Made by a program: the position numbers and the translations under genes. Shown one piece after another: positions 35,201-45,878 of a DNA stretch of 64,000 nt. The stretch spans positions 42,268,779 through 42,332,778 of the forward strand of contig CM043970.1 of NCBI GenBank assembly GCA_014529385.2, in the 5' to 3' direction. The DNA comes from Adiantum capillus-veneris. Taxonomy: Eukaryota > Streptophyta > Polypodiopsida > Polypodiales > Pteridaceae. Position 1 is the first letter of the stretch. The number at the start of each line of letters is the position of its first letter. The notes under the pieces were generated by a model, which searched no databases, was not told where the DNA came from, and saw only the letters and a program-made list of their open reading frames with translations.

Positions 35201-35911
35201 CTATGGCTACCTGTCTGCATGCACAGCTAGTGACATGGTGAACATGCTCAAAACATGTCTAGTCATGAGGTCCCTACACATATACATTCTGTTGACATCC
35301 CTATTACATTCAAACATACATAGACATCCATAAAAATAAATGCCTATCCATTCATCACACACATGCATAAGAGTGACGACACATGGATCCCATTGACAAA
35401 CCTATTATATTCAAACATACACAGACACACATACAAATACATACAAACGTGTGTTTATACATATACATAAGAGTGGTGCTTGTCTGACATAAGCATAAAT
35501 ACACATGTACATATACAAAACCACGTATGTAAACAAATACATAAAATTAGTGCATGTATGCACACATACATACATTTCCATTTTCAGCAGATAGTGGGAG
35601 AAACAGAGATACATACAAAATGACACCTTTTCACAAGAAACCTATACAGAAGTGACCTCATCATATTCCATTAAAAAAAACGTTGAAAAACAATAAACTG
35701 CACTCTCGAAAGCCTTACACGAGTAGACAATTCATAGAAATGCTGAAAAATTCATACAAATGCTAACCTTGGCCAGCGATGAGGCACCACTTCTTCTAGA
35801 GGCCTGCTTGGTGCATGCTAAAGACGTGGGCCGCAGTTTTCCAAAAGCCGAAGCTCTAGGCATTGCCAATTGTGTCGCTTGGATGGCTGAACTATGGCAA
35901 ATGGAAGCCAT
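32210..35911 (-). CDS. Chloroplast-targeted Deg/HtrA serine protease with N-terminal SAP-like segment, six exons
   Basis: Exons on the minus strand: 35911-35768, 35214-34791, 34479-34151, 33898-33395, 32551-32486, 32275-32210. All introns have GT-AG ends, phases agree, and the product is 510 residues. Residues 1-48 are Ser/Ala-rich and basic, like a chloroplast transit peptide. About 110-150 is a helical SAP-like stretch (SDLDALKVSQLKQIL). The trypsin-like domain has the triad His247 (TNYHVI), Asp277 (NKDLAVIK) and Ser355 (GNSGGPLLD). About 400-505 is one PDZ domain (RIVLGDVIVAINGQ, then VTVKRGSS). Plant Deg proteases degrade damaged thylakoid proteins such as photosystem II subunits. Similarity looks nearest to DEG1 and DEG8. 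I see no hydrophobic thylakoid-transfer segment, so the stroma is possible. No disablement is visible; this is the one gene here that looks intact. Confidence 0.9.
32657..32691. repeat. Poly-G run (35 bases) in Deg intron 4
   Basis: An uninterrupted G tract in the intron between exons 4 and 5. Directly after it comes 'catcgtaggaacaatcccaa', a copy of the motif also seen at 30957 and 36944. Its length may be unreliable in the assembly. Confidence 0.9.
33017..33141. repeat. Three tandem units of about 42 bp in Deg intron 4
   Basis: Three adjacent copies share 'ataatatgagagcactatgc' and 'ctatcctagagggat' with few differences. They lie inside the intron and do not touch a splice site. Confidence 0.85.
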
Positions 35912-36028
35912 GGATGCCAAACGCGAAGAAAAGCAGCAGAGATGGCGTTATATGCAAGATAATGGACGGTTCCTCACACAGAGGAGAAAAGCTAGAGCGG
36001 CTCTCTTGCTATTCGACAATGGAGATGC

Positions 36029-36029
<1 letters not shown>

Positions 36030-36070
<41 letters not shown>

Positions 36071-36292
36071 GGATTCCTTCAAGCAGACTTGAGAGGATGC
36101 TTACGTACTGATTCTAATACGATGCCCTCATTGGGTGTGTTGGGGACAAAGGTGAGCGAGATGACCAGGCGGTTTTCGTAGGGCGGTTTGCAGTTTTCAA
36201 CCGTGAAAGTTGTTTGGAGACATAATTCCACCAAGTGAATAGTTGGAACAGCGTGACGCAAGTTGCTCTCTCTCTCTCTCTCTCTCTCTCTC
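36030..36292. repeat. Two (CT)n microsatellites upstream of the Deg gene
   Basis: (CT)n at 36030-36068 and 36266-36292. Read on the Deg strand these are GA tracts 120-160 and about 355-380 bases upstream of the ATG, a place where GA-rich promoter elements can occur in plants. A regulatory role is conjecture. Confidence 0.85.
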
Positions 36293-36412
36293 ATCGTGTG
36301 TAGCTTTGATTATGTGCTATGGGATTCGCCATATATGTAGATTTGTCGTTTATGGCCTATGTTGTGTTATTTTGAGTATTTTGCAGGGCTCTCTGTGTTT
36401 CTAGCTCTAACA
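36266..36412 (+). repeat. D-family LTR 3' half
   Basis: Text such as 'atgtgctatgggattcgcc', 'tgtagatttgtcgtttatg' and 'gtattttgcagggct' matches the 3' part of the element D 5' LTR at 55397-55480. It ends CTCTAACA, with a primer-binding site one base later. The 5' half is missing, so this is a truncated element. Confidence 0.7.
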
Positions 36413-36413
36413 G

Positions 36414-36425
36414 TGGTATCAGAGC
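36414..36425 (+). promoter_or_regulatory. Primer-binding site of a truncated LTR element
   Basis: TGGTATCAGAGC one base after a D-family LTR end. No internal coding region of an element is recognisable downstream. Confidence 0.8.
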
Positions 36426-37430
36426 CAATTTACGGACTTGAGAGTTGCGGCAATCACGGATATGGAGAACTTTTATCTATCAAAGATAAATGTTGCACCG
36501 TTTTCCTTCCTTTTTTCCCCTAATTTTAACATTATGTCTTATTCGTGACATTAAATGTTTTTGCTTATGCTTGATCTATATATGTTTGATTGCCAATTCA
36601 TAGCTAGATACAGCTATTTAAATAGCATAATATACAAATTAACTACTTATAGAGAGTAATCGATACATATATAATGCTGATGAACTAATGATTAGGATCA
36701 ATTTGTGTGCATTTGATTGCATTACAAGTAGCATGTACACAAATGGTCATGCTAGAATTGGATACGATAGGAGAGTTTGATACGAGTGAGAAGGGATAGG
36801 GGAAGAAGAAGCTAGATCGAGAAGTTTTGCATAGCCTTATAAATAAGGAGAGGGAGAAGTAAGAGCAAAAATTTTATTTTTCATCATGGGAATTGATCCC
36901 TAAAGAACAAATAGGAGTAAATAAGATGAATATTTTTTTAATGTCGTAGAAACAATCCCAAGAGGCTCGATAAACCAACGTTATCTATGTGGGAAACAAC
37001 CCAAGGAGACTAATTAAACAAGAGAAAAAAAAAGTGATAAAATCACGAGGCCTGCGATTAGATTTATGAAAAGAAAAAACATAAACATAAACAAAAAAGA
37101 TAGGTTAGCCAAACAAATGAGTACTTACAAAACAATTTCAATGGTCTACAACTGCATTAGACCTCAAGCATGCATCTCATAATAGAAAAAAAAGAGTGGG
37201 ATCTCTAAGAGCAAGCTATTACAGACATTACCTAGATCATTTTATGTACAAGTTGCGCAATCTCCTACATGTGCGTGTGTGCGAAGTGTAAGCATATGGG
37301 GGTGTGTGTAGAGAGAGGAGCTTATTGCCGCTGCCCCCTGCAAGAAGTAACTGCAAAAGAGAGATTAAGGGGGAGAGGGGACTTTTAAGCAGGGAAAAGA
37401 AAGGAAATCATCCCCCAGGTGTCGCAAAGC
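36426..37430. other. Intergenic, no gene seen
   Basis: AT-rich DNA after the truncated LTR. A 'gtcgtagaaacaatcccaagag' segment at 36944 repeats the motif seen at 30957 and 32697. No recognisable frame. Confidence 0.45.
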
Positions 37431-37433
37431 CCA

Positions 37434-38020
37434 TTATTCCCTAATGTAATTGTAAATTATGCAATATAATGATGAATTGTGCCTTCTCGTAGGTCTCGCC
37501 TGTCGGTTCCTGTCCCTCTCCTCCACCACGAGCACGTCCAGTGTAGATTTTGCATCCATGTCAAGTTTGTTGAGGTCCTCTAGCAAGCGCATAAGCACGT
37601 CAATCACCTTGGTGGTGTGATCAATGTAGCGTTTCAGCTCTCGAGCCACCACTGCAATTATGCAAAACACAGAATTCAGATGCTCATGGTCATCGCGATT
37701 TACACCAGAACTAATGAGATTACCAACGATATGGTCGCAGAAGATGACGACATCCATAGAGTCATACATGGTCATAAGGTTGGAGATGATGTTGACAAGC
37801 TGAGTGGAGAGCGGGAGGTGAAGGTTGCGGTATAGAAAGACAGAGCTTGTGAGGCAGGTACGGACTCACGGAGCTGGCAGAACTTAGCGTTGGAGAAGGC
37901 TACAGTCTGCAGAGGAGTAACAGGTGACAAGGCCATGGACGGTGTCTTGGACACTGGAGGCCGCGGATCGAGTACGAGATCATGACAGGTAGAATTGTTG
38001 TTGGGTTTTTGATTGGCCAT
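37434..38020 (-). CDS. Uncharacterised ORFs, minus strand
   Basis: A frame of about 113 codons (37434-37775) reads MYDSMDVVIFCDHIVGNLI, then VARELKRYIDHTTKVIDVL and MRLLEDLNKLDMDAKSTLD. It is helical, unlike most shadow frames here. The overlapping upstream frame (37772-38020) starts MANQKPNNNS and is Ser/Thr/Pro-rich; the two meet at a frame change near 37775. Composition is less AT-rich than the surroundings. It could be an exon of a decayed plant gene. I do not recognise the family and assign no function. Confidence 0.3.
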
Positions 38021-38780
38021 GGAGACATCGTATGGCTACACAGTACTGGCCTTCGATCCCCTTTGAGACCAATTGCACTGGGACACACCCCTAGATTGAG
38101 TGGCAGACATGGAAACAATAGAACGTGCACCTCAAACACGAGAGAGTGCGAGAGAATCTCTCCAAATTCTCCCCATTGGCACACTCGTATCAAAGATTTT
38201 CCTCTCCCTAACTTAAGAAACCAACCGTCGAAAACCTTTTAATTTTTTACAAACCGGACACCTGGTCATGGAGGTTGCACAAGAAAAGAGGAGCCGGACT
38301 CTAATTTCGAGCACATGCAATAATATAATCTTGGAAAAAATCTTATCTCAATATCTTTTGAGAGGAAACAGACATTTTCACCCACTCAGTGTCACTCCTA
38401 GCTTCCTCATGAGTGTTCACTACAACACTCACCAATCAAACATTTTCATTCTTTATTTTATTTTTTTAAATACATATGAGATTTTTCACCAAAAAGGTTG
38501 GGCTCTCAACCAATCACCTCTCTCAATTTTGCACTTTTTATGGAACAAGGTGTGCATAGTGATGGGCCCCACACTCTTGGTCATGCATGCATGCCTCCTT
38601 AGTGGCTCATCTGCTCTAATAACCAACTTGTTGGATGGCTATTGGGAGAAAAGCATGACAAAAATCACTTCTTAATGCTAGTATGGTGAATGTCCTTTGC
38701 ATGCTAGATTGAAATTTTCACTACCAAGTGATCGCCACTATCAGATTTGCAACTCATCTACATCTCCGTGTACAAGGAGG
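38021..38780. other. Intergenic, no gene seen
   Basis: Mixed-composition DNA without a convincing frame on either strand. Confidence 0.4.
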
Positions 38781-38784
38781 AGCG

Positions 38785-39115
38785 TAATATAGCCACTTCT
38801 AGTTGTGAGGTTGAGGCCATGTTAGCATTCATAGCTCAGACATCTGGAATCTGATGGTTGATCTGAGTAAATGCCGCCGCCGCCACTATCTACACTGATA
38901 GTCAGAGCACATTGGCAACTGAAAAGAATCCAATACTTCATGCTATTTACAATAATAGTCATAGCACATTGGTAGCCGGAAGGAACCCAATAGTTCATCC
39001 TTGCACAGAGCTCAATATTGCTCTGCATTGTCATTATGACAAGGGGATGCACGAAAAAATCAGATTAACACAATACCGCCATGATAAGAAGTTTGAAGCT
39101 TTTTGTAAGAATTGA
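38785..39115 (+). pseudogene. Copia RNase H relic of the A/C family, with internal duplication
   Basis: The plus strand reads ATSSCEVEAM, then TIYTDSQSTLATEKNPILH, and shortly after a second NNSHSTLVAGRNPIVHP. LHCHYDKGMHEKI and DKKFEAFCKN follow. Each block aligns with the RNase H end of elements A and C (YTDSQSALAVARNP, HYHYVRERL, EKLEAFRKAL). The DSQS block appears twice, about 60 bp apart, so a short duplication has occurred. No LTR was found next to it. Confidence 0.7.
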
Positions 39116-39710
39116 GCATACCCCTAGTAAGGGTGGTCATTCACGAAAGCTATTTTCATGTTGAAGAACGCCATTGTCCGATTTGGCAGACAATGAAGTC
39201 TAAAATATACTTGACTATTTTTCAGCTAAGAGACGATGTGGATCATCTTAGGGCCATCATGCATGCATTGCAACTTTGCGCACCATATAATGCTCCAACA
39301 AATTTGCCTCACTGACCACTTCAATGGCTCCAATCATGGCGCAGGCTTTCTTTGCATTCTTGGCAGAATGCCTAGCATGCATTTGTTTGAAACAGCATCA
39401 CACTCCAAAACCTGTTGGCCATGCCCATTTGAGCACATCCCGTAATCAAAGTGCCCAAGGAGACTCTCTGACACTGGCAAAGAGGAGGAACATGTCCTCC
39501 ATCAGAACACTTCATAGTACACTTTGATGCTCCACTAGCCACCTGCCTCAAAATCAACACCTTCGGCATGCTGCTATTGCTGGGTGCTCTACATCTATGC
39601 ACTTTTTGGCACCATCTTTTTCTTTCATTGTTCATGCCATCCTTGGGCTCCCGATCACTTTTGAAAATTTCATCTACTCAACCTTATTGCCAGTCCCAGG
39701 AGGAACAACG

Positions 39711-39826
<116 letters not shown>

Positions 39827-39934
39827 CAACTTGGGACCACTTCTCAGAGCACAAAGGAGCTCCTCTATATTTTATACAGTTGGTCATTCCGCTTTGTACA
39901 CACCTAGAACTTATGTCATATGCATGGAAGATTT

Positions 39935-40937
39935 TTATACATAGTACACTTGCCCAACATCGAAGAGAGTCTCATGCGGGATGCTCAATATTGCACTGTT
40001 TTCCCTACAAAATCACCGAAGAAACGCATACATGTAGTCCACAACAAATTTTTTGAGCCAACTCCGGTCATGATGTGCTGTCACAACAACATCTCCAAGG
40101 ATATGGAAAACAATATGATACTTGGCTTCATTTAGGAAATCAGTGAGTACACTTTCAGCTTCTGATGGTTCTTGCTGTGGGAGCGCAAATCTAACATGCC
40201 GACTTGCACTAATGTCCTGTGGTAGTGAAGAAGCAGAAGAGATGTCATCTCAATCGACCTTTCCGATTTGACGGACACAATGGAGTCACTGCCTCCCGCA
40301 ATTTGGGACTCTATGGCCCTCACAAACACCGACCGAGGTTTCTAAGAGTTGCATCCCACTTTCTTCCTCGGAAGTCTCTAGCGTTGTATGAAATCTAATA
40401 GACTGAGTTAAATTCTCTAATAAATTGTCCTCAAAACTTTTTATCCCTCTTGTGAAGGTCCCTGTATCCATAACGAACTACACATCAGTATAGACGGTAC
40501 TCTTAATTTGTCTGAAAAGGAGCCTCTCCTCGTTTGGAACAGTACTTACAGGAAGGTATTTTATGCAGGCTACCATCATGTGCATAACTGCTATATGGGT
40601 CATAAAATGGGAGAAAATTGACGGAACTCCATGAGCCAATTCTGAGTATATGAACCCAGTCCCTGGCACCCTCATCGATTCATAGCGACCAGCTAAATGC
40701 AGGATCCAATCCATTTGCAGCTTGTTTTGCAATTCTATCTCATGCTTCTTTAGGGTGCCAATGGAGCCCAGCCACCTTGCTCAAATTTGAATAGCATGGA
40801 TGACAACAGGGCCAATTCCACGACAAGATAGAGAGGAACAAAGATGACAATCCATACAAGCCGTGTTCTTCAGACTAGTAACATGACCAAGCCCCGTAAA
40901 ATTGTTGTCACAAGCATCAACACAACCACTACAATTC
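39935..40937 (-). pseudogene. KUP/HAK/KT potassium transporter, C-terminal pseudogene
   Basis: A splice-acceptor-like TTTTGCAG precedes 40937. The minus strand then reads IVVVLMLVTTIL and FKFEQGGWAPLA (last membrane spans). GTLKKHEIELQNKLQMDWIL and VPGTGFIYSELAHGVPSIF follow, then CIKYLPVSTVPNEERLLF, CVVRYGYRDLHKRD, and at the end WLKKFVVDYMYAFLR and LSIPHETLFDVGQVYYV with a stop at 39935. This is the conserved C-terminal order of KUP/HAK/KT potassium-uptake transporters of plants. A TGA replaces a conserved Trp. There are two frameshifts around the RYGYRD block, a gap after WAPLA, and a TGA after YAFLR. It is clearly a pseudogene and the transmembrane N-terminal part is absent. Confidence 0.88.
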
Positions 40938-41124
40938 CTGCAAAACCAATGAAATCAAACCATTATAAATAGCATTCCAAACACAGCTCGTATCATCATG
41001 AATTGCAAAATGATTAGTGCAACACAGAAAAGAAACAGTAAGCTACAATTGAAACATAGCTACTATCCCATGGTCATTTTCAAGTATGAGCATCCCCAAA
41101 CCATATCGAGATTGCAACCTGCCA

Positions 41125-41325
41125 TCAGCACAACACTGATAATACTGTCTTGCTTTGCCCCTCCCAATATCATCACCATTGGAGTACTGCGGATCCCATA
41201 CTCAGTTGTTGTTGAGGGGCTTTCATTTGTGTTGAGCTTCAAGCACCTAACTCTGCCTTTGCACTTCTCAACAAGTTCATCCACCAAAGGGCCGGCTCGT
41301 CCACCCTCGGCACATGCACATCACA
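41125..41325 (-). pseudogene. Thioredoxin-like fragment lacking the CGPC site
   Basis: The minus strand reads GPLVDELVEKCKGRVRCLKL, then NTNESPSTTTEYGIRSTP and KQDSIISVV. This matches the middle of m-type plastid thioredoxins (PLVDELA...KVNTDENP...YGIRSIPT). The redox-active WCGPC that should precede 'PLVDEL' reads AEGGRAG instead, so both active-site cysteines are gone. The N- and C-terminal parts are not seen. It lies about 190 bp upstream of the potassium-transporter pseudogene on the same strand. Thioredoxins reduce target disulfides; this piece could not. Confidence 0.65.
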
Positions 41326-41589
41326 AACCAAAAACCTTCAAGGAACATAACCATCCATAGGCCTTACCTCCATAGGCTGTGCACTTTGAACAACGGGAAT
41401 TGCAATTGATCAGACCAAAGAACACGCTGCTATTGTTGCAACAGGCACATAATCTACAGGATTAGACATACCCAACTCCACCTATCGCTTTTACCTTTTG
41501 GCTTCGACATACCCATCCATGTCCTCATATGTATCCGCACCGTACGTGACCTTTTTTTTAATCCTCAGATGCAAGCACTCTAGAAGCTT

Positions 41590-41990
41590 TGACAACTTCC
41601 AATCCTAATTTCCTTAGACCCCAGTAGTAACTTCTAACTGATTCCAACAGGCTTCAAACTGCTCAAGAAAAATGAAAAAATCCTTATTTGTGTCCTCGTT
41701 TATTGCCTTCAACTTTGCACCAGCTTCTTCTAGACTAAACACTTCTCAAAACCGCTCCAAAAATTGATTATGGAGCTCCTGTCATGATCCTCCATCAGCG
41801 CTCTTTAAACCATCGAGCCAAATCTTGGCCTGTCTATGCATCAACAGTGGCATCGTCTGCAATTTTTTTGCATCCGTCAACATATACATCAGCAGCATAG
41901 ATCCAAATCTGCTAACCAATCCTCAAGGTCCTCAATGCCCATAAATATGGGGCCCAACATTGGCTTCACAATCTCTCTCAGCTTTGAACT
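41590..41990 (-). pseudogene. Ty3/gypsy gag relic
   Basis: The minus strand reads FMGIEDLEDWLADLDL. In shifted frames follow YMLTDAKKLQTMPLLMHRQ, AKIWLDGLKSADGGS, QELHNQFLERF and AGAKLKAINEDTNKDFFIFL, then FEACWNQLEVTTGV. The order matches the gag of the element at 46.7 kb (EWMSDFELYMLLLRM, AKAWSEALEG, MDAKLKALKQD, ECWAELVAS). Several frameshifts and stops are present. It is the most 5' piece of three minus-strand fragments, followed by thioredoxin-like and potassium-transporter sequence. Confidence 0.7.
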
Positions 41991-41999
41991 AGACCACCG

Positions 42000-42368
42000 A
42001 ACACTTCAAACATCCGCCAACCTCGTTACCGGCTATACAAAACACCGCTTGAGACTTCAAATAAGAGCATCAGACAACTCCTCAATGGGGGCACCAGAAG
42101 ATGGAGAGGGGGAAAGAGGAACACACCCAGAACACAACATAATGCCTCACTATAGCTCAGGGTATACACAACGCCCCAATCCACTATAATTTACCTTCAA
42201 AACTCGACACTATCCGCCCGCAAGAAAACCACCACTTGCACACAACTATACACACATAAACTTTGTAATGCACCAAACAAATCCAATCATTCTGCTCTGG
42301 TCAACTCAAAGCCTTCCACACACACACATCCTCTCTCTATCTCTCTTTTCACAACAGACCTAGGGCAA

Positions 42369-42409
<41 letters not shown>

Positions 42410-42943
42410 GGGGGGGGGGGGGGGGGGGCACATGCTGACACACACCTAAAATGCATGCATACAAGTAGGGATTAGAAGGGGGAAAGGAGAATTGATGCCG
42501 AAAGACAACAATGATGGGTTCCACTATCATCAACACAACCACTTACAAAATGGCTCAGTCAACACAGCTCAGTCGACAGCCCTCTCTCACTATCGATACC
42601 GTCAAAATTGCCAAAAGCCCTTATAAAACCATGTGCACATCCTTTTATAGGAGTGGCTAAGCCCAAAAAATAAAAAAATGAAACTCCCTAGCTCGTGCAA
42701 TTCAAGTTGAGCCCTCTTTGTTATTCCTTTACATTGCTTACACTTGGTCTACTCATTTTAGAAACGCTTACATGCCTCGTCACCTTGGCAAGCTTCCTCT
42801 CTCACTCTCACTTGACTGCACATGACTCACCCCCTAGTCCACCAAGCCTTGTCCACCATCATTTTGGTTCTCTCTTCTCTCTCTCTGCCTCCTCTCCATG
42901 TGACTCACCCCCTATCCCAGGCACTAGCGACCTCTCTAGTGGT

Positions 42944-42986
<43 letters not shown>

Positions 42987-43700
42987 AGGGGTTGCTTTGG
43001 ATTTATCCTCAAACTAGATGGGGCCTTGAGCGGCCACGGGACTAAACCCTATAATGATGCCACATCAACATTGTGCGCACCACCAAGTTCACCTTTGCCG
43101 GCCAACGACCACCGCCATAGGGTTCCATCAAAACCACCGCCATTATCAACCAGGTAGTGCCCACCAGCGGTCTGCCATCGCATGAGGAGGGAGCTCCCCT
43201 CACTCTCCATGCATGTCATTAAAGGTGTGTGCTCCACTATATATAGGGTGTGATTCTCAGTAATGTGCCCGCTTAATGGGTTTAAAGTGAGCCGCATGTC
43301 ATCTTCTCATGCATCTGACCTCCCAAAGGCCCCAAGGCCTAAAACAAAACTCATTTTTTCCCACTTTGAGGCTCTACCATTGACTGCTCACAAGGCCAAT
43401 TGTTGGGTCACAAAGGGGAACTTGCACTCCATCCTCTTGGACTCCATTCTTTAAATCCTTTCTCCCTTTCAACTTTCCCAGGCATACCAATCAAGACCGC
43501 CAAAAAGTGCAAAAACTATCGGGCACTACACTTCCGCCCTATGGCAGCAACTTTAACCTGTAAAAACTCTATGTTCGGGTATCCAATTCACAAGCAATGA
43601 CTTTGTACCAACTCCTTATGAAGTGCTCTACCTTTCAAAACCTATTCAAATTCAAAATGATGCCCGATGGTCCGATTTGTTGGATATGGCCCACTCTACT
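42000..43700. other. Intergenic DNA with long poly-G tracts
   Basis: Two very long G tracts, 42369-42428 (one A interruption) and 42944-42985, in otherwise mixed-composition DNA. The glycine- or proline-rich frames across them are artefacts. No gene seen. Confidence 0.6.
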
Positions 43701-43779
43701 CAACTTGGTCTCACCTACATATCTGTATCTTGTCATCACAATACTATGCAGTCTTTGGGAGCCTACATGGTGTGTCTCT

Positions 43780-43830
43780 TGTCACGTCTCTCTCTCTCTT
43801 TCTCTCTACATCTCAACATGGTATTAGAGC
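43780..43830 (+). promoter_or_regulatory. LTR end and primer-binding site of a degraded retroelement
   Basis: A CT-rich stretch ends CTCAACA at 43818. It is followed directly by TGGTATTAGAGC (43819-43830), one base different from the initiator tRNA-Met site used by A, B and C. The LTR start was not found. Confidence 0.65.
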
Positions 43831-45796
43831 AGTAACAATCACACACCGATTGAATTCATGGTGACAAAATAGTATGTGTATGCGATTCGCATGTCAGATT
43901 CAAAATTGCTACAAATTTTATTTTTAAGGATTGATTCTTGTAACTGTGGTTGTTTTTTATTAAGAAGAATATGATTAGTGTTTTTTGTGTGTTTATTGCT
44001 AATCAATATAATGAATCATTGATTATGTTTTCTTCTTGATTTGTTTTTTGACACCCTGAACTTCGTCTCTATTTTTGGTGGTCTTCTCCTCAAATTTGGA
44101 GAAATGAAAAAAGTGCAATGGAGCGCAGCGCAGTGGCACTTTTCATACAAAACTTGTTTGTCTCCTCGAGCTCTTTGATTTGACTTCTAGGTTTGCATCA
44201 ATCGGAGGTCGCAACAGAAAGTTATGCTTTTTTTACAGCAATTGAGCTTTACGCAGCTTTTGTCCTCGTGCATCTTCGTAAAGCGTCCACGATCGTTTTT
44301 CTAGTTTTGGCGTCAACTTTTTAAAGTAAATTTAGTTTTTTGCTATTTGTACTATGGCCGTTGGTGTAGCTAACGTTGGTTGAAGCTAGGAGGTGGTCTA
44401 TGCCACGCAAAGGCAGTAGTCAAGTGTAGTGCAGAAGGCTAGGGCAGGTGCCAAGGACCTGGGCAGCCAAAGGGTAGCGGGAATGTATGCTTAAAGCGAC
44501 TTTTTGAGCCAAAAGTGTTGCGGGATGGTCCAGATGGGATGGCAGATGAGGGTGTTCGAAATGCCAAGTTAGTGTCCTAAAAGGTAGTGTTCAGCATGCT
44601 CTAGAAGCCGGTCCAGACGGCTGATCAAACGGAGCCCCGGTGAGCAAGATACTAAAGTTTAAAGCTAGGGTGTGTAGCGGATCCCCGACGGATAGGGCAG
44701 TTGGGGACAGGTGACCCAAGAAGGTGTCAGTGTATACATGTGTAGAGCTCAAGTTACGAAGCATGCTTGTCTTCTCGAAATGCGAATCGGAGCTCTAGAT
44801 AACGAGTTAAGGTCAGTTGAATTTTTCCGGGGGCCGGCTCTGGGCCCACTTAGCTGTCGTGGAGGGTGTGCCATCTAGCGTCTTTTGGGCCTCGCCAAAT
44901 TTCTTGTGATAGGGTGCATCATGTGGAGCTAGCACAAATCGTCGGTCCGTCAAACGGACACTCGGCCAGCTAGATGCGGCAGGACGAACTCGGGAGGTAA
45001 TGCCAAGACGACAGTGGCAGATGCTTTTTGGCCTTTTTTGCAGCCTCGGATGAGGGCATTGAAGATCTCAAAATGGGGCAAGAGGAAGATGATTTGAAGG
45101 TGGACACGGTGGGTTTGTGGTCGGGCTCCAAATCCCCTGCATAGGCCAACCGGGTAGGACATAGCAATACCCAATACAGGCAAAGAAAGAGGTTTTTTTT
45201 AAAGGTATAAAGGATGTTTTTGAAGGCCTTGGAGGCCATTGAAGGGAGGTTCTCCTGCGAGCTGCCACGTGGCGGACTTTTGCCCCACATGTGGACGTGT
45301 AGCTACCGAATTGGGGGTATAAGGGCAGAAGGATGGTGCCTCAAATGGTATCCAAAGGTGGAGCGAGAGCTCCTTGACGGCGTGGCTATGGTGTTGGCGG
45401 TCGGCAGCCTATGGGCGCTGCCCATTGCATCCAGTGGTTTTGGCCGAGCGGGGGCAACGATGCGATGGCGCGTGCCCGCATGTGGAAGTGAGGAAGGTCG
45501 GCGCCCATGAGGTTGGCAGATGACGTGGCTCATTTAAGGGAATGGTCCCGCGGCCCGGTTGGCCCCCAAAATTTTGGGAAAAAGAGGGATGGCAATAGCA
45601 ACATCGCTATTGCCTCCCCCTGCATGATAGAGGAAGTTCCCGTGGCACGGGAGGTGGGCATAGAGGGAGCGAGGATGAACTCAAGAGCAAGGCCGTCCGG
45701 GCCAAGCAAGGAGCAAAAGGGCCAGTAGAGGCCGGAAAAACCAAAGCTAAGGGCAAAAAATGAAAGCCAAGGCCAAAAGGGAGCAAAGGAGGAGTC

Positions 45797-45878
<82 letters not shown>

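Noticed and set aside
35912-35920. A start for the Deg protein three codons further upstream
   Set aside because: The codon at 35920-35918 is TTG, not ATG; the first in-frame ATG is at 35911.
35760-36111. Plus-strand frames of about 110 and 82 codons opposite Deg exon 1
   Set aside because: They are antisense to the transit-peptide exon and run into a (CT)n tract; the minus-strand exon has correct splice and phase evidence.
42360-43157. Poly-Pro and poly-Gly frames near 42.4 and 42.95 kb
   Set aside because: They arise from poly-G tracts and have no other protein-like sequence.
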